Assembly (NCBI GenBank): GCA_030154105.1
Contig: JASKKP010000002.1
Location: forward strand, 1-64,000
Length of the DNA: 64,000 nucleotides
Source of the DNA: Bacillota bacterium
Lineage (GTDB): Bacteria; Bacillota; DTU030; DUMP01
Direction of reading: 5' to 3'
The position numbers were made by a program, and so were the translations under genes. The notes under the pieces are model-generated. The model made no database searches and was not told where the DNA came from. It saw nothing but the letters and a program-made list of their open reading frames with translations. Positions 30,315 through 39,339 of this stretch are shown in pieces. Within the stretch, counting starts at the first letter, position 1; each line of letters begins with the position of its first letter.

Positions 30315-31832
30315 ATGGAAAAGAAGCTGCGCGAACTTATTGCCGCCACGCCGGTTGTGCGCCTCGAAGGGCTGGAACCGACTGCCGATGTGACGGTGAC
30401 CCAGATTGCCTACGATTCTCGCTGCGTGGAGCCGGGGGGCCTGTTCGTGGCCATACGCGGTTTCCGGCAGGACGGCCACTTCTTTTTACCCGAGGCCCTG
30501 GCCAGAGGAGCGCGGGCCGTAGTGGTGGACCGTCCGGAGGTGAGCGTTCCGCCGGGGATCGTCAAGGTAGTGGTTCCGGACAGCCGGCAGGCCCTGCCGG
30601 ATTTGGCGGCGGCGTTTTTCGGCTACCCTTCGCGCCGGCTGCGCGTGGTCGGCGTAACAGGAACGAACGGGAAGACCACCACCACCTTTATGAGCGAGGC
30701 CATCTTTCGGGCGGCGGGGCACAAGACCGGGCTCATCGGAACGGTGGAAAACCACGTCGGCGACGAGGTACTGCCGGTGGAAAGGACCACGCCGGAATCG
30801 CTGGATGTGGAAGAGCTTTTTTACCGGATGACCGAGGCCGGCGTGTCGCATGCCGTCATGGAGGTATCTTCCCACGCCTTGGAGCTCGGGCGGGTGAAGA
30901 ACATCGAGTTCGACGTAGCCGTCTTCACCAACCTCACGCAGGACCATTTAGATTTCCACCAGACTTTCGACAACTACCGCCGGGCCAAAGCTCGCCTGTT
31001 TGAGCAGCTCGGCCGGCCGGGTGCGAAAACCGGCCCCCGCACGGCGGTGATCAATGCCGACGACCCGAGCGGCGAGGCCATGCGCTGCGCCACTTCTCAG
31101 CGCGTCCTCACCTACGGTGTTCGGGAACCGGCCGACATCAGGGCGGAAGATGTGGACATCCAGGCGCAAGGGGTGGCCTTTACCCTGCGCACGCCGAACG
31201 GCACGGAGCGCATTAAGCTTCGGTTTACCGGCCTCTTCAGCGTATACAACGCGCTTGCCGCCTGCGGCGTAGGTCTCGCCGAGGGGATTTCGCTGGCCAC
31301 CATAAAAACGGCCCTGGAAGGGCTGCCGGGTGTGCCGGGACGGTTTGAACTGGTCCAAGAAGGGCAGGACTTCGCCGTTATCGTCGACTATGCACACACA
31401 CCGGACGGCCTGGAGAATATCTTAAGGACGGCTAAAGAATTTGCCCGCGGACGCATAATCTTAGTCTTTGGTTGCGGCGGCGACCGCGACCGTACGAAGC
31501 GGCCGATCATGGGGCGGCTGGCGGTAAGGTATGCTGACCTGGTGTTCATCACCTCCGATAATCCAAGGAGCGAGGACCCGCTGGCCATCATTCGGGAAAT
31601 TGAGGCCGGGGCGCGGGCCGAGGAAGGCGCCACCGGCAAGTATAGCCTCGTTCCGGACCGGCAGGAAGCCATCCGGGAGGCCCTGGCGGCGGCCCGGCCG
31701 GACGATGTGGTCCTCATAGCCGGGAAAGGGCATGAAACCTATCAGATCATTGGGGACCGTATCTTGCCCTTCGACGACCGGCAGGTGGCGCGCGAGTTCC
31801 TCAAGGAGATGACGGGGCAATGCGGTCAATGA
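30315..31832 (+). CDS. murE: UDP-MurNAc-L-Ala-D-Glu:meso-DAP ligase MurE
   Basis: Cytoplasmic Mur ligase adding the third residue of the stem peptide. P-loop GVTGTNGKTTTTF near residue 112; central domain ending FTNLTQDHLDFHQTFDNY; C-terminal DNPRSEDP, the DNPR box that marks meso-diaminopimelate specificity. 505 aa. ATG after AGGGAGGCAAAG. The 3' end overlaps murF by 13 bases. Confidence 0.97.
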   Translation: MEKKLRELIAATPVVRLEGLEPTADVTVTQIAYDSRCVEPGGLFVAIRGFRQDGHFFLPEALARGARAVVVDRPEVSVPPGIVKVVVPDSRQALPDLAAAFFGYPSRRLRVVGVTGTNGKTTTTFMSEAIFRAAGHKTGLIGTVENHVGDEVLPVERTTPESLDVEELFYRMTEAGVSHAVMEVSSHALELGRVKNIEFDVAVFTNLTQDHLDFHQTFDNYRRAKARLFEQLGRPGAKTGPRTAVINADDPSGEAMRCATSQRVLTYGVREPADIRAEDVDIQAQGVAFTLRTPNGTERIKLRFTGLFSVYNALAACGVGLAEGISLATIKTALEGLPGVPGRFELVQEGQDFAVIVDYAHTPDGLENILRTAKEFARGRIILVFGCGGDRDRTKRPIMGRLAVRYADLVFITSDNPRSEDPLAIIREIEAGARAEEGATGKYSLVPDRQEAIREALAAARPDDVVLIAGKGHETYQIIGDRILPFDDRQVAREFLKEMTGQCGQ

Positions 31833-33217
31833 CAGCAGCCGAGGTGGCCCGAGTAACAAACGGGCGCCTCAAAGGCGACCCGGAGGCGATCATCACCGGC
31901 GTGGCTTCCGACTCGCGCCGCGTGCGGTCGGGGGATCTCTTTGTGGCCATCCGGGGAGAACGGGTGGACGGGCATACCTTTGTGCCGGCCGTGCTGGCTG
32001 GTGATGCGGTTGCGGCCCTCGTGGAGCAGGAAGTGCCTGGCGAGGTGCCGGAGGGAAAGGCCCTGATCCGAGTTGCCGACACCACATCCGCGCTCCTTAC
32101 GCTGGGTGCGTGGTACCGGAACTCGTTTGCCGTGCGTACGGTGGCCATAACCGGAAGCACGGGCAAGACCACAACCAAGGATTTGACGGCGGCCGTCCTT
32201 GGCGCCCGCTACGCCACGTTAAAGAACGAAGGGAACTTCAACACCGAGGTCGGCCTTCCCCTTACGCTCTTTAACCTGGAGCAGCACCACGAGGTGGCGG
32301 TGGTGGAACTCGCCATGCGCGGCCCGGGCCAGATTGCGCGCCTGGCCGGGGCGGCCCGACCCGAGGTGGGAGTGATAACCAACATCGGCCTAACCCATAT
32401 CGAACTTCTTGGGTCGCAGGAAAATATTGCTCGGGCTAAGGGCGAGCTCCTGGAGGCTCTGCCGCCGGACGGGCTGGCCGTGCTCAACGGGGATGATCCC
32501 TGGGTCCGGAGCCAGGCAGCCAGGAGCCGCGCGCGGGCGGTGTACTTCGGGCTGGAGGAAGGGGTGGATTTCCGAGCAGAGGGCATCGAGCCGGTGGGAA
32601 CAGAAGGCGTGCGCTTCAGGGTAAGCGGACCCTGCGGGAGGGGCGAGGTTTTTGTCCCTCTGCCGGGCCGCTTCACCGCGCTGAACGCCCTGGCCGCTAT
32701 CGCCGTGGGGCACTACTTCGGCCTGACCCTGGAGGAAATGCGCGCTGGTCTCACTACTTTTCGCCCCGCGGCCATGCGTCTTAACCTCATCCGGCGGCCG
32801 GACGGGGCTCTCATCATCAACGACGCGTACAACGCCAACCCAACCTCCATGCGCGGCGCCCTGGAGACGCTCAAGGACCTGGCCGGCAATCGGCGCAAAG
32901 TGGCCGTCCTGGGTGACATGCTGGAGCTGGGCGAGTACGGCTTGGATGCGCACCGGGAAATCGGCCGTCTGGCGGCCGAAGTGGGTGTGGAGTGTCTCAT
33001 CACCGCTGGGCCGCTTTCGGCCTATCTGGCGGAAGCTGCTCAGGCTGAGGGGCTACCTGCCGCTCAGGTGCTGACCTGCGCGGATGCTCGGGCGGCGGCC
33101 AAGGCGGCACGGCAGACCGTTCGGCCGGGCGACGTGGTTCTGGTCAAGGCTTCGCGCGGCATGCACTTTGAAGAAGTAGTGGCGGCCCTGACGGGGAAAG
33201 CGTTGGAGGAACGCTAA
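31820..33217 (+). CDS. murF: UDP-MurNAc-tripeptide:D-Ala-D-Ala ligase MurF
   Basis: Adds the D-Ala-D-Ala dipeptide to the UDP-MurNAc stem peptide. P-loop AITGSTGKTTTKDL near residue 112; EGNFNTEVGLPLTLF; ATP and Mg site DAYNANPTSMRGALETL. 465 aa. ATG inside the end of murE, so coupled; its TAA overlaps the mraY ATG (TAATG). Confidence 0.97.
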   Translation: MRSMTAAEVARVTNGRLKGDPEAIITGVASDSRRVRSGDLFVAIRGERVDGHTFVPAVLAGDAVAALVEQEVPGEVPEGKALIRVADTTSALLTLGAWYRNSFAVRTVAITGSTGKTTTKDLTAAVLGARYATLKNEGNFNTEVGLPLTLFNLEQHHEVAVVELAMRGPGQIARLAGAARPEVGVITNIGLTHIELLGSQENIARAKGELLEALPPDGLAVLNGDDPWVRSQAARSRARAVYFGLEEGVDFRAEGIEPVGTEGVRFRVSGPCGRGEVFVPLPGRFTALNALAAIAVGHYFGLTLEEMRAGLTTFRPAAMRLNLIRRPDGALIINDAYNANPTSMRGALETLKDLAGNRRKVAVLGDMLELGEYGLDAHREIGRLAAEVGVECLITAGPLSAYLAEAAQAEGLPAAQVLTCADARAAAKAARQTVRPGDVVLVKASRGMHFEEVVAALTGKALEER

Positions 33218-34176
33218 TGTTAAATCGTGTTCTTGCGGCTACAGTTTTGAGCCTGGCTCTAACCTTGACTTTAATTCCGCCTCTCATCAGCTACCTTCGG
33301 CGCCTCAAGTACGGACAGACTATCCGCAGCCAGGGGCCGGCGCGGCACCAGGTTAAAGCCGGTACGCCTACCATGGGAGGCGTGGTGTTGATCGGGGCTG
33401 TCGCTGCCGCTACCCTGCTCTTTGCCCATGGCGCGCCGGATGCGCTGCTTGCCCTAGGCCTTACCGTGGGCTATGCCCTTATCGGGCTGGAAGATGATAC
33501 ACGCAAGGCCGTGCTTCGACGGTCTTTGGGCCTTAAGGCGCGGGAGAAGCTGGCGGCGCAGGTGATCCTGGCCGGCCTCCTGGGTGCATGGGTCTACCTC
33601 AATCCCGGCCTGGGCGACACCGTGCGCCTGCCGTTTCTGGGAACGTGGCACCTCGGCCTTTGGTATGTACCCTTCGTCATCTTTGTGGTGGTGGGTGCCG
33701 CCAACGCGGTTAACCTTACCGACGGCCTAGACGGTCTCGCCGCCGGCACCGCCAACATCGCCTTCCTGGCCTTCGCCTTCATCGCCTGGGGGCAGAGTCC
33801 AGGGCTGGCCGTCTTCACGGCGGCCTTCGCTGGCGCCTGCCTCGGATTTCTCTGGTTTAATTCCTATCCGGCCCAGATCTTCATGGGGGACACCGGTTCC
33901 CTGGCTTTAGGGGCGGGGCTGGCGGCCACCGCGGTGCTGACCAAGACGGAGATCTGGCTGGCCGTGATCGGGGGCGTGTATGTCCTGGAGACGCTTTCGG
34001 TGATCATTCAGGTGGCCTACTTCCGCCTTACCGGCAGACGCGTCTTCCGCATGAGCCCGCTGCACCACCACTTTGAACTGGGAGGTTGGCCGGAACCGGT
34101 GGTGGTACGACGTTTTTGGCTGGCCGGGACGGCCTTCGCCGCCTTCGGCTTGGCGCTATGGTACATGGGGGCTTGA
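33217..34176 (+). CDS. mraY: Phospho-MurNAc-pentapeptide transferase MraY
   Basis: Integral membrane enzyme making lipid I from UDP-MurNAc-pentapeptide and undecaprenyl phosphate. About ten helices. Signatures: HQVKAGTPTMGGVVL, Asp-rich ANAVNLTDGLDGLAAG, FMGDTGSLALG, and RVFRMSPLHHHFELGGWPE. 319 aa. Starts one base into the murF stop codon. Confidence 0.97.
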   Translation: MLNRVLAATVLSLALTLTLIPPLISYLRRLKYGQTIRSQGPARHQVKAGTPTMGGVVLIGAVAAATLLFAHGAPDALLALGLTVGYALIGLEDDTRKAVLRRSLGLKAREKLAAQVILAGLLGAWVYLNPGLGDTVRLPFLGTWHLGLWYVPFVIFVVVGAANAVNLTDGLDGLAAGTANIAFLAFAFIAWGQSPGLAVFTAAFAGACLGFLWFNSYPAQIFMGDTGSLALGAGLAATAVLTKTEIWLAVIGGVYVLETLSVIIQVAYFRLTGRRVFRMSPLHHHFELGGWPEPVVVRRFWLAGTAFAAFGLALWYMGA

Positions 34177-34207
34177 ACACGGCCTTAGGCCGTAGGGGGG
34201 TGTAATC

Positions 34208-35578
34208 GTGGAGGAATACGTGGGTAAACGCGTCCTGGTGATGGGACTTGCCCGGAGCGGCACCGCGGCTGCCGAGGTGCTGGCCCGGCAAGGAGTGCAG
34301 GTGGTGGCCACCGATGCCCGTCCGGAAATTGCCTTCACACCTGAGGTTCAAAGGCTCAGCGACCTGGGTGTCGAACTGGTTCTCGGCGAACACCCGCTTT
34401 CGTTGCTCCAGGGGGTTGACCTCATCGTGGTAAGCCCCGGCGTGCCGGATACGATACCGCTTCTGGCCGAGGCTGAGCGGCGACACCTACCCGTAATCGG
34501 CGAGGTGGAGCTGGCCGGGCGCATTTATCAGGGGCCGTATCTCGCCATTACCGGTTCCAACGGAAAAACCACTACGACCACGTGGGTGGGCCTTGCGCTT
34601 AGGGAGTCCGGCCTTCCGAGCATCGTCGCCGGGAATATCGGCGTCCCGCTTAGCCGGGCCGTTGCCGGCCTTGCCCCCGGCACCTGGGTAGTGGCCGAAG
34701 TTTCGAGCTTTCAACTGGCCCGTACGCAGCGCTTTCGCCCCCACATCAGCGCCGTCCTGAACTTAAGCGAAGATCACCTGGACCGGCACGGCAGTTTTGC
34801 CGCCTACAGGGCCGCTAAGGCCCGGGTGTTTGCCAGCCAAGGCCCGGACGACTACCTCATACTAAACGCCGACGACGAGCCCACTCGTTCGCTGGCCGGT
34901 TTGGCCCAAAGTAAAGTGCTCTTTTTCAGCCGTCGGCAGGTCCTAAAAGAGGGGGCATGGGTAGAGGAGGGCCGGCTGGTTTTGGGGTGGCAGGGGGAGC
35001 GGGAGCCCCTATGCCGTGTGGAAGAGGTGGGAATTCCGGGCGCGCACAACCTGGAAAACGCCCTGGCCACGGCCCTCCTCGCGCGGGCGGCCGGGGCCCA
35101 GGTGGCGGCCATCGTCCACGCCCTTAAGTCCTTCAGCGGGGTAGAGCACCGCTGCGAGTATGTGGCCACCATCGATGGTGTACGCTACGTAAATGACTCC
35201 AAAGGGACCAACCCAGACGCAGCCATCAGGGCCTTGGAGGCCTTTCCACCCCCCATCGTCCTTATTGCCGGCGGGCGCGACAAGGGCACGGACCTCACCG
35301 GTTTGGTCGAGGTTGTTAAGGCCCGCTGCCGGGCCGTGGTGCTCCTGGGTGAGGCCGTGCCCAAGTTTCGACAGGCGCTTCGGGCGGGGGGGTTTACGGC
35401 CGTACATGAGGTCGACTCCCTGACCGCGGCTGTGCGGCTTGCCCACACCCTGGCCCGGCCTGGGGATACGGTCCTGCTTTCGCCTGCCTGCGCGAGTTTT
35501 GACATGTTCGCCAACTACGAAGAGCGCGGGCACGCCTTTAAGGAGGCGGTGGCCGAATTGGGGAGGGGACAGGCGTGA
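34208..35578 (+). CDS. murD: UDP-MurNAc-L-Ala:D-Glu ligase MurD
   Basis: Adds D-glutamate to UDP-MurNAc-L-Ala. N-terminal Rossmann domain with VLVMGLARSGTAAAEVL; P-loop ITGSNGKTTTTTW near residue 115; VLNLSEDHLDRHGSF; C-terminal INDSKGTN-type box as VNDSKGTNPDAA; end with LLSPACASFDMFANYEERG. 456 aa. GTG with GGGGTGTAATC. The stop overlaps the ftsW GTG. Confidence 0.97.
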   Translation: MEEYVGKRVLVMGLARSGTAAAEVLARQGVQVVATDARPEIAFTPEVQRLSDLGVELVLGEHPLSLLQGVDLIVVSPGVPDTIPLLAEAERRHLPVIGEVELAGRIYQGPYLAITGSNGKTTTTTWVGLALRESGLPSIVAGNIGVPLSRAVAGLAPGTWVVAEVSSFQLARTQRFRPHISAVLNLSEDHLDRHGSFAAYRAAKARVFASQGPDDYLILNADDEPTRSLAGLAQSKVLFFSRRQVLKEGAWVEEGRLVLGWQGEREPLCRVEEVGIPGAHNLENALATALLARAAGAQVAAIVHALKSFSGVEHRCEYVATIDGVRYVNDSKGTNPDAAIRALEAFPPPIVLIAGGRDKGTDLTGLVEVVKARCRAVVLLGEAVPKFRQALRAGGFTAVHEVDSLTAAVRLAHTLARPGDTVLLSPACASFDMFANYEERGHAFKEAVAELGRGQA

Positions 35579-36675
35579 GGAAGAAAGGACAGCCCGACTT
35601 TCTCATCTTTTTTGCCACGGTTACCCTCTTAGGGCTGGGGATTGTGATGGTTTTCAGTTCGAGCAACGTTGCGGCTATGGCGGAATTTAACGACAGCCTG
35701 TATTTCTTGAAACGCCAGGCGATGTGGTCGTTCATTGGCCTGCTGGGAATGAGTTTCTTCATGCAGATCGACTACCACCGGTTAAAGCGCTGGGGGGTTC
35801 CGGCGCTGACCATAGCCGTAATCCTGCTAGGAGCGGTGCTGGTTGAGGGGATAGGCACGGAGGGCGGTGGGGCACAGCGCTGGCTGCGGGTGGGCCCGTT
35901 AAATGTCCAGCCTTCCGAGGTGGCCAAGCTCTGCACAGTCCTCTTTCTGGCCGGGTTTCTTGCCGACCGCGGTGAAAAGATCCGTGATTTTTGGCGCGGC
36001 CTGTTGCCTCCCCTGGTCATCCTGGGCGGCCTTTTCCTCATGATCCTCAAACAGCCGGATTTGGGTACCGCCGTAGCCTTAGCCGGCACGGCGGGGATAA
36101 TGCTCTTTGCGGCCGGCGCCGAGTGGAAACACCTGGCGGCTCTGGGGGTGGCGGCGGTGCCCGTACTTTGGTGGGCCATCATGGGCGAAACGTACCGCCG
36201 CAACCGTTTTCTCGCCTTCTTAAATCCGAATGCCGACCCGCTCGGGGCGGGATACCATATCATCCAGTCCCTTTATGCCATCGGGTCCGGCGGGCTCCTT
36301 GGGGTGGGGCTCGGCCAGAGCCACCAGAAGTTTCTCTACCTGCCGGAAAGGCACACGGACTTCATTTTTGCCATTCTCGGCGAAGAACTGGGGTTCATCG
36401 GTACCCTGGCGGTGCTGGCCCTCTTCTTTCTCCTCGCCTGGCGGGGTTGCCGAGCGGCCATGCTGGCGCCGGACCGCTTTGGATCGCTCCTGGCCGTCGG
36501 CATTATCGGCATGGTGACCCTGCAGGCGCTGGTGAACATCGGCGTGGTTACTGGCTCCCTTCCCATTACCGGGATTCCTTTGCCTTTTATCAGCTACGGC
36601 GGCTCCTCTCTCGTCTTCTCTCTGGCGGGGATCGGGATCTTGCTCAACATCTCCAGCCAAGGCCAGCGGGCGTAG
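35575..36675 (+). CDS. ftsW: SEDS glycosyltransferase FtsW/SpoVE
   Basis: Polymerises lipid II into glycan strands at the septum, working with the class B PBP upstream. Ten-helix SEDS topology; signatures QPDLGTAVALAG, the extracellular loop with HTDFIFAILGEELGF, and the C-terminal PLPFISYGGSSLVFSLAGIGILLNI. 366 aa. GTG start overlapping the murD stop by four bases. In sporulating Firmicutes this position is variously called ftsW or spoVE; sequence alone does not separate them. Confidence 0.95.
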   Translation: MRKKGQPDFLIFFATVTLLGLGIVMVFSSSNVAAMAEFNDSLYFLKRQAMWSFIGLLGMSFFMQIDYHRLKRWGVPALTIAVILLGAVLVEGIGTEGGGAQRWLRVGPLNVQPSEVAKLCTVLFLAGFLADRGEKIRDFWRGLLPPLVILGGLFLMILKQPDLGTAVALAGTAGIMLFAAGAEWKHLAALGVAAVPVLWWAIMGETYRRNRFLAFLNPNADPLGAGYHIIQSLYAIGSGGLLGVGLGQSHQKFLYLPERHTDFIFAILGEELGFIGTLAVLALFFLLAWRGCRAAMLAPDRFGSLLAVGIIGMVTLQALVNIGVVTGSLPITGIPLPFISYGGSSLVFSLAGIGILLNISSQGQRA

Positions 36676-36693
36676 CGCGAGGAGGAGAGGAAA

Positions 36694-37806
36694 ATGCGCG
36701 TTCTTTTTACGGGCGGCGGTACCGGGGGGCACATCTACCCGGCCCTGGCGGTGGCTCAGCATTTGCGACGCGAAGACCCGTCCGTGAAACTGCTTTTTGT
36801 CGGCACTGAGCGCGGTTTGGAACACGAACTGGTACCCAAAGAAGGCTTTGACCTCGAAACCATCAGCTCGGCCGGGCTGAAGCGGCGGCTCACGCCGGCC
36901 AATCTCCGCATGCTGCTTCAAAACCTCTACGGCTTTGCCCAAGCACTCAGGATTATCTGCCGCTTCCGGCCGGAAGTGGTGGTGGGCACGGGTGGCTATG
37001 TTACGGTGCCTGTGGTCTTGGCTGCTGCTTTTTACCGTATTCCCGTTTTGCTCCACGAGCAAAATGCCCTTCCGGGGCTGGCCAACCGCTGGCTCAGCCG
37101 GTTTGCGCGGCGGGTGGCCGTTTCTTACGAGGATTCCGCCCGCTTTTTCCCCAAGCTCAAAGTCTTCGTAAGCGGCAATCCCGTGCGCGAGGCGGTGTGG
37201 CAGCGCGGGCGAGAAGAGGGGCGGAAGAATCTGGATATTGATCCAGCTGCCCGGCTGGTGCTGGTTTTTGGCGGCAGTCGCGGCGCCCGGCCGCTTACCG
37301 AGGCAGCTGTGGCGGCCGCCCCGGCACTTCTTACCCAACCTGGAAATATGCTGCTTATAGTGACGGGTAACGCTGATTTTGCTAAAATTGAGGAGAAAGT
37401 GTGCCGGGCGGGTATACCTGCCCCAGGGAAGGGGAAAATGTTACTGAGGCCGTATTTATATAATATGGAAGATGCCCTGGCGGCAGCCGACTTGGTAGTA
37501 ACCAGGGCCGGTGCCACTACCATCGCCGAGATCACGGCGCGCGGCATCCCCGCCATCCTGGTGCCTTCACCTTACGTCACCGCCAATCATCAGGAATACA
37601 ATGCGCGGGTTTTAGTGGACCGGGGCGCAGCGATAATGATCCGGGAAAAGGACCTGAGCGGCAGGCGGCTGGCGCAGGCCGTGCAGGACCTCTTGGCCTG
37701 CCCGGAGAAACGCGCCCGCATGGCCGAACGCGCCAGAGCCTTGGGGAGGCGCGAAGCAGCTGAAACTATTGCCGCGGAAATCAAGTGCCTGGCCGGTCGC
37801 CAGTAA
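36694..37806 (+). CDS. murG: UDP-GlcNAc:lipid I N-acetylglucosaminyltransferase MurG
   Basis: Peripheral membrane enzyme converting lipid I to lipid II. GT-B fold: N-terminal FTGGGTGGHIYPALAVAQ G-loop, EQNALPGLANR, second G-loop VFGGSRGARPLTEA, donor-site AGATTIAEITARGIPAILVPSPY and NHQEYNA. 370 aa. ATG with GAGGAGAGG, 18 bases after ftsW. Confidence 0.97.
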   Translation: MRVLFTGGGTGGHIYPALAVAQHLRREDPSVKLLFVGTERGLEHELVPKEGFDLETISSAGLKRRLTPANLRMLLQNLYGFAQALRIICRFRPEVVVGTGGYVTVPVVLAAAFYRIPVLLHEQNALPGLANRWLSRFARRVAVSYEDSARFFPKLKVFVSGNPVREAVWQRGREEGRKNLDIDPAARLVLVFGGSRGARPLTEAAVAAAPALLTQPGNMLLIVTGNADFAKIEEKVCRAGIPAPGKGKMLLRPYLYNMEDALAAADLVVTRAGATTIAEITARGIPAILVPSPYVTANHQEYNARVLVDRGAAIMIREKDLSGRRLAQAVQDLLACPEKRARMAERARALGRREAAETIAAEIKCLAGRQ

Positions 37807-37904
37807 CACCTAAGCCGCTACATGCATAGAGTACAATGCAAAGCGCCACCGAAAAGTTACCCTACCGCGCGGGTAAAGACAGAGCTTGGAAGGAGAGAAC
37901 CTGC

Positions 37905-39299
37905 ATGTCGACAACAAAACGCACTATTCATTTTATCGGCATCGGCGGTGCCGGTATGAGTGCTATTGCCAAAGTACTACTTCAGGCAGGAAACATAATA
38001 ACCGGTTCCGACCTCAAACGTTCCGAAACGACCGCGCGGCTAGCGGAGATGGGAGCTACGATTTATATCGGTCACCGAGTGAAGAATCTCGGCCGCCCGG
38101 ATGTAGTGGTAGTTTCTTCGGCTATTCCGGCAAACAACGTGGAACTTGTGGCGGCCCGGGAAGCAGGCATCCCCGTCGTCCAGCGCGGGGAGATGCTCGC
38201 CCAGCTCATGGAGGGCCGTAAGGGTATAGCCGTAGCCGGAGCCCACGGAAAAACCACCACCACCTCTATGATATCCCTGGCGCTGGAGCGGGGAGGATTG
38301 GACCCTACGGTGCTTATTGGCGGCGAACTCAACGACATCGGGGGGAACGCCAAGCTCGGCGGCGGCGAATACCTGGTGGCCGAGGCCGATGAAAGCGACG
38401 GCAGCTTTCTAAGACTTAGACCGCGTATCGCCGTGGTCACCAACGTGGAAGATGATCATTTAGATTACTACGGTACCCCCGAGAAGATTGTCGAAGCTTT
38501 TTCTACCTTTGTCAACCAAGTGCCGGAGGACGGGTTGGCGGTCCTCTGTGCCGATAATGCCAATGCCGCCCATATTGCCAGTACCTGCCGGCGGCGTGTG
38601 GTGACGTACGGCCTGGAAAATGCGGCTGACTATGAGGCGCGGAGCATCAGCCACCATGCCCTGAAGAGCAGCTTTGAGGTTTGGGAGCGGGGCGTGTGTC
38701 TCGGCACTTTTAGCCTGAGCGTTCCGGGAAAACACAACATCCTTAACGCCCTGGCCACGGTTGCGGTGGCCCGGGAAGTAGGGATAGACCTCGGCGTGGT
38801 CCGACGTGCCCTGGCCGAGTTCCACGGTGTGCATCGCCGCTTCGAACTTGTGGGTAAGGTCGGCGGCATCTATGTGGTGGATGATTATGGCCATCACCCG
38901 ACGGAGATTAAGGCCACCTTAAGCGCGGCCAAACTGGGCCATTTTAACCGCATTATCTGCGTCTTTCAGCCGCACCGCTACACCAGGACCAAGTTCCTGC
39001 ACCGGGAGTTCGGCACGGCCTTCGGCCAGGCCGACGAACTCATTATCACCGACATCTATCCTGCGGGGGAAGCACCCATCGCGGGCGTGAGCTCCAAGCT
39101 CATCGTGGACGCGGTGGCGGCACAAGATGGACCATACCCGGTCTACATTCCTGAGCTGAAAGATGTTGTTCCCTATCTTCTCGGGCGGGTGCGCCCGGGC
39201 GACTTGGTGCTCACGGTGGGTGCCGGCAACGTGTGGACCATCGGTGTAGAGTTGGTGGCGGCTCTAGGGCAACAGGAAAAAAGCGTCGCTCAGGCCTGA
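37905..39299 (+). CDS. murC: UDP-MurNAc:L-alanine ligase MurC
   Basis: First Mur ligase, adding L-Ala to UDP-MurNAc. IGIGGAGMSAIAKVLL at the N-terminus; P-loop VAGAHGKTTTTSMI near residue 110; EADESDGSFL; VVDDYGHHPTEIKATL; FQPHRYTRT. 464 aa from ATG 37905 with GGAAGGAGAG. The ORF track start at 37836 adds non-homologous residues. A 100-base gap separates it from murG. The usual next gene murB is missing; murA follows instead. Confidence 0.97.
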   Translation: MSTTKRTIHFIGIGGAGMSAIAKVLLQAGNIITGSDLKRSETTARLAEMGATIYIGHRVKNLGRPDVVVVSSAIPANNVELVAAREAGIPVVQRGEMLAQLMEGRKGIAVAGAHGKTTTTSMISLALERGGLDPTVLIGGELNDIGGNAKLGGGEYLVAEADESDGSFLRLRPRIAVVTNVEDDHLDYYGTPEKIVEAFSTFVNQVPEDGLAVLCADNANAAHIASTCRRRVVTYGLENAADYEARSISHHALKSSFEVWERGVCLGTFSLSVPGKHNILNALATVAVAREVGIDLGVVRRALAEFHGVHRRFELVGKVGGIYVVDDYGHHPTEIKATLSAAKLGHFNRIICVFQPHRYTRTKFLHREFGTAFGQADELIITDIYPAGEAPIAGVSSKLIVDAVAAQDGPYPVYIPELKDVVPYLLGRVRPGDLVLTVGAGNVWTIGVELVAALGQQEKSVAQA

Positions 39300-39339
39300 C
39301 GCTCGCTTGGCGGAGAGGAGAAACGGGGGTGTTTCCCGT

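Noticed and set aside
35991-36809. 272-aa + ORF over ftsW
   Set aside because: Out-of-frame Pro/Arg-rich shadow of ftsW and murG.
36220-37338. 372-aa minus-strand ORF opposite ftsW/murG
   Set aside because: Low-complexity, Arg/Gly/Pro-rich translation with no family features; it is the antisense shadow of two certain genes.
37800-37904. Promoter before murC (TACAAT)
   Set aside because: A -10-like hexamer exists but no -35 at useful distance.
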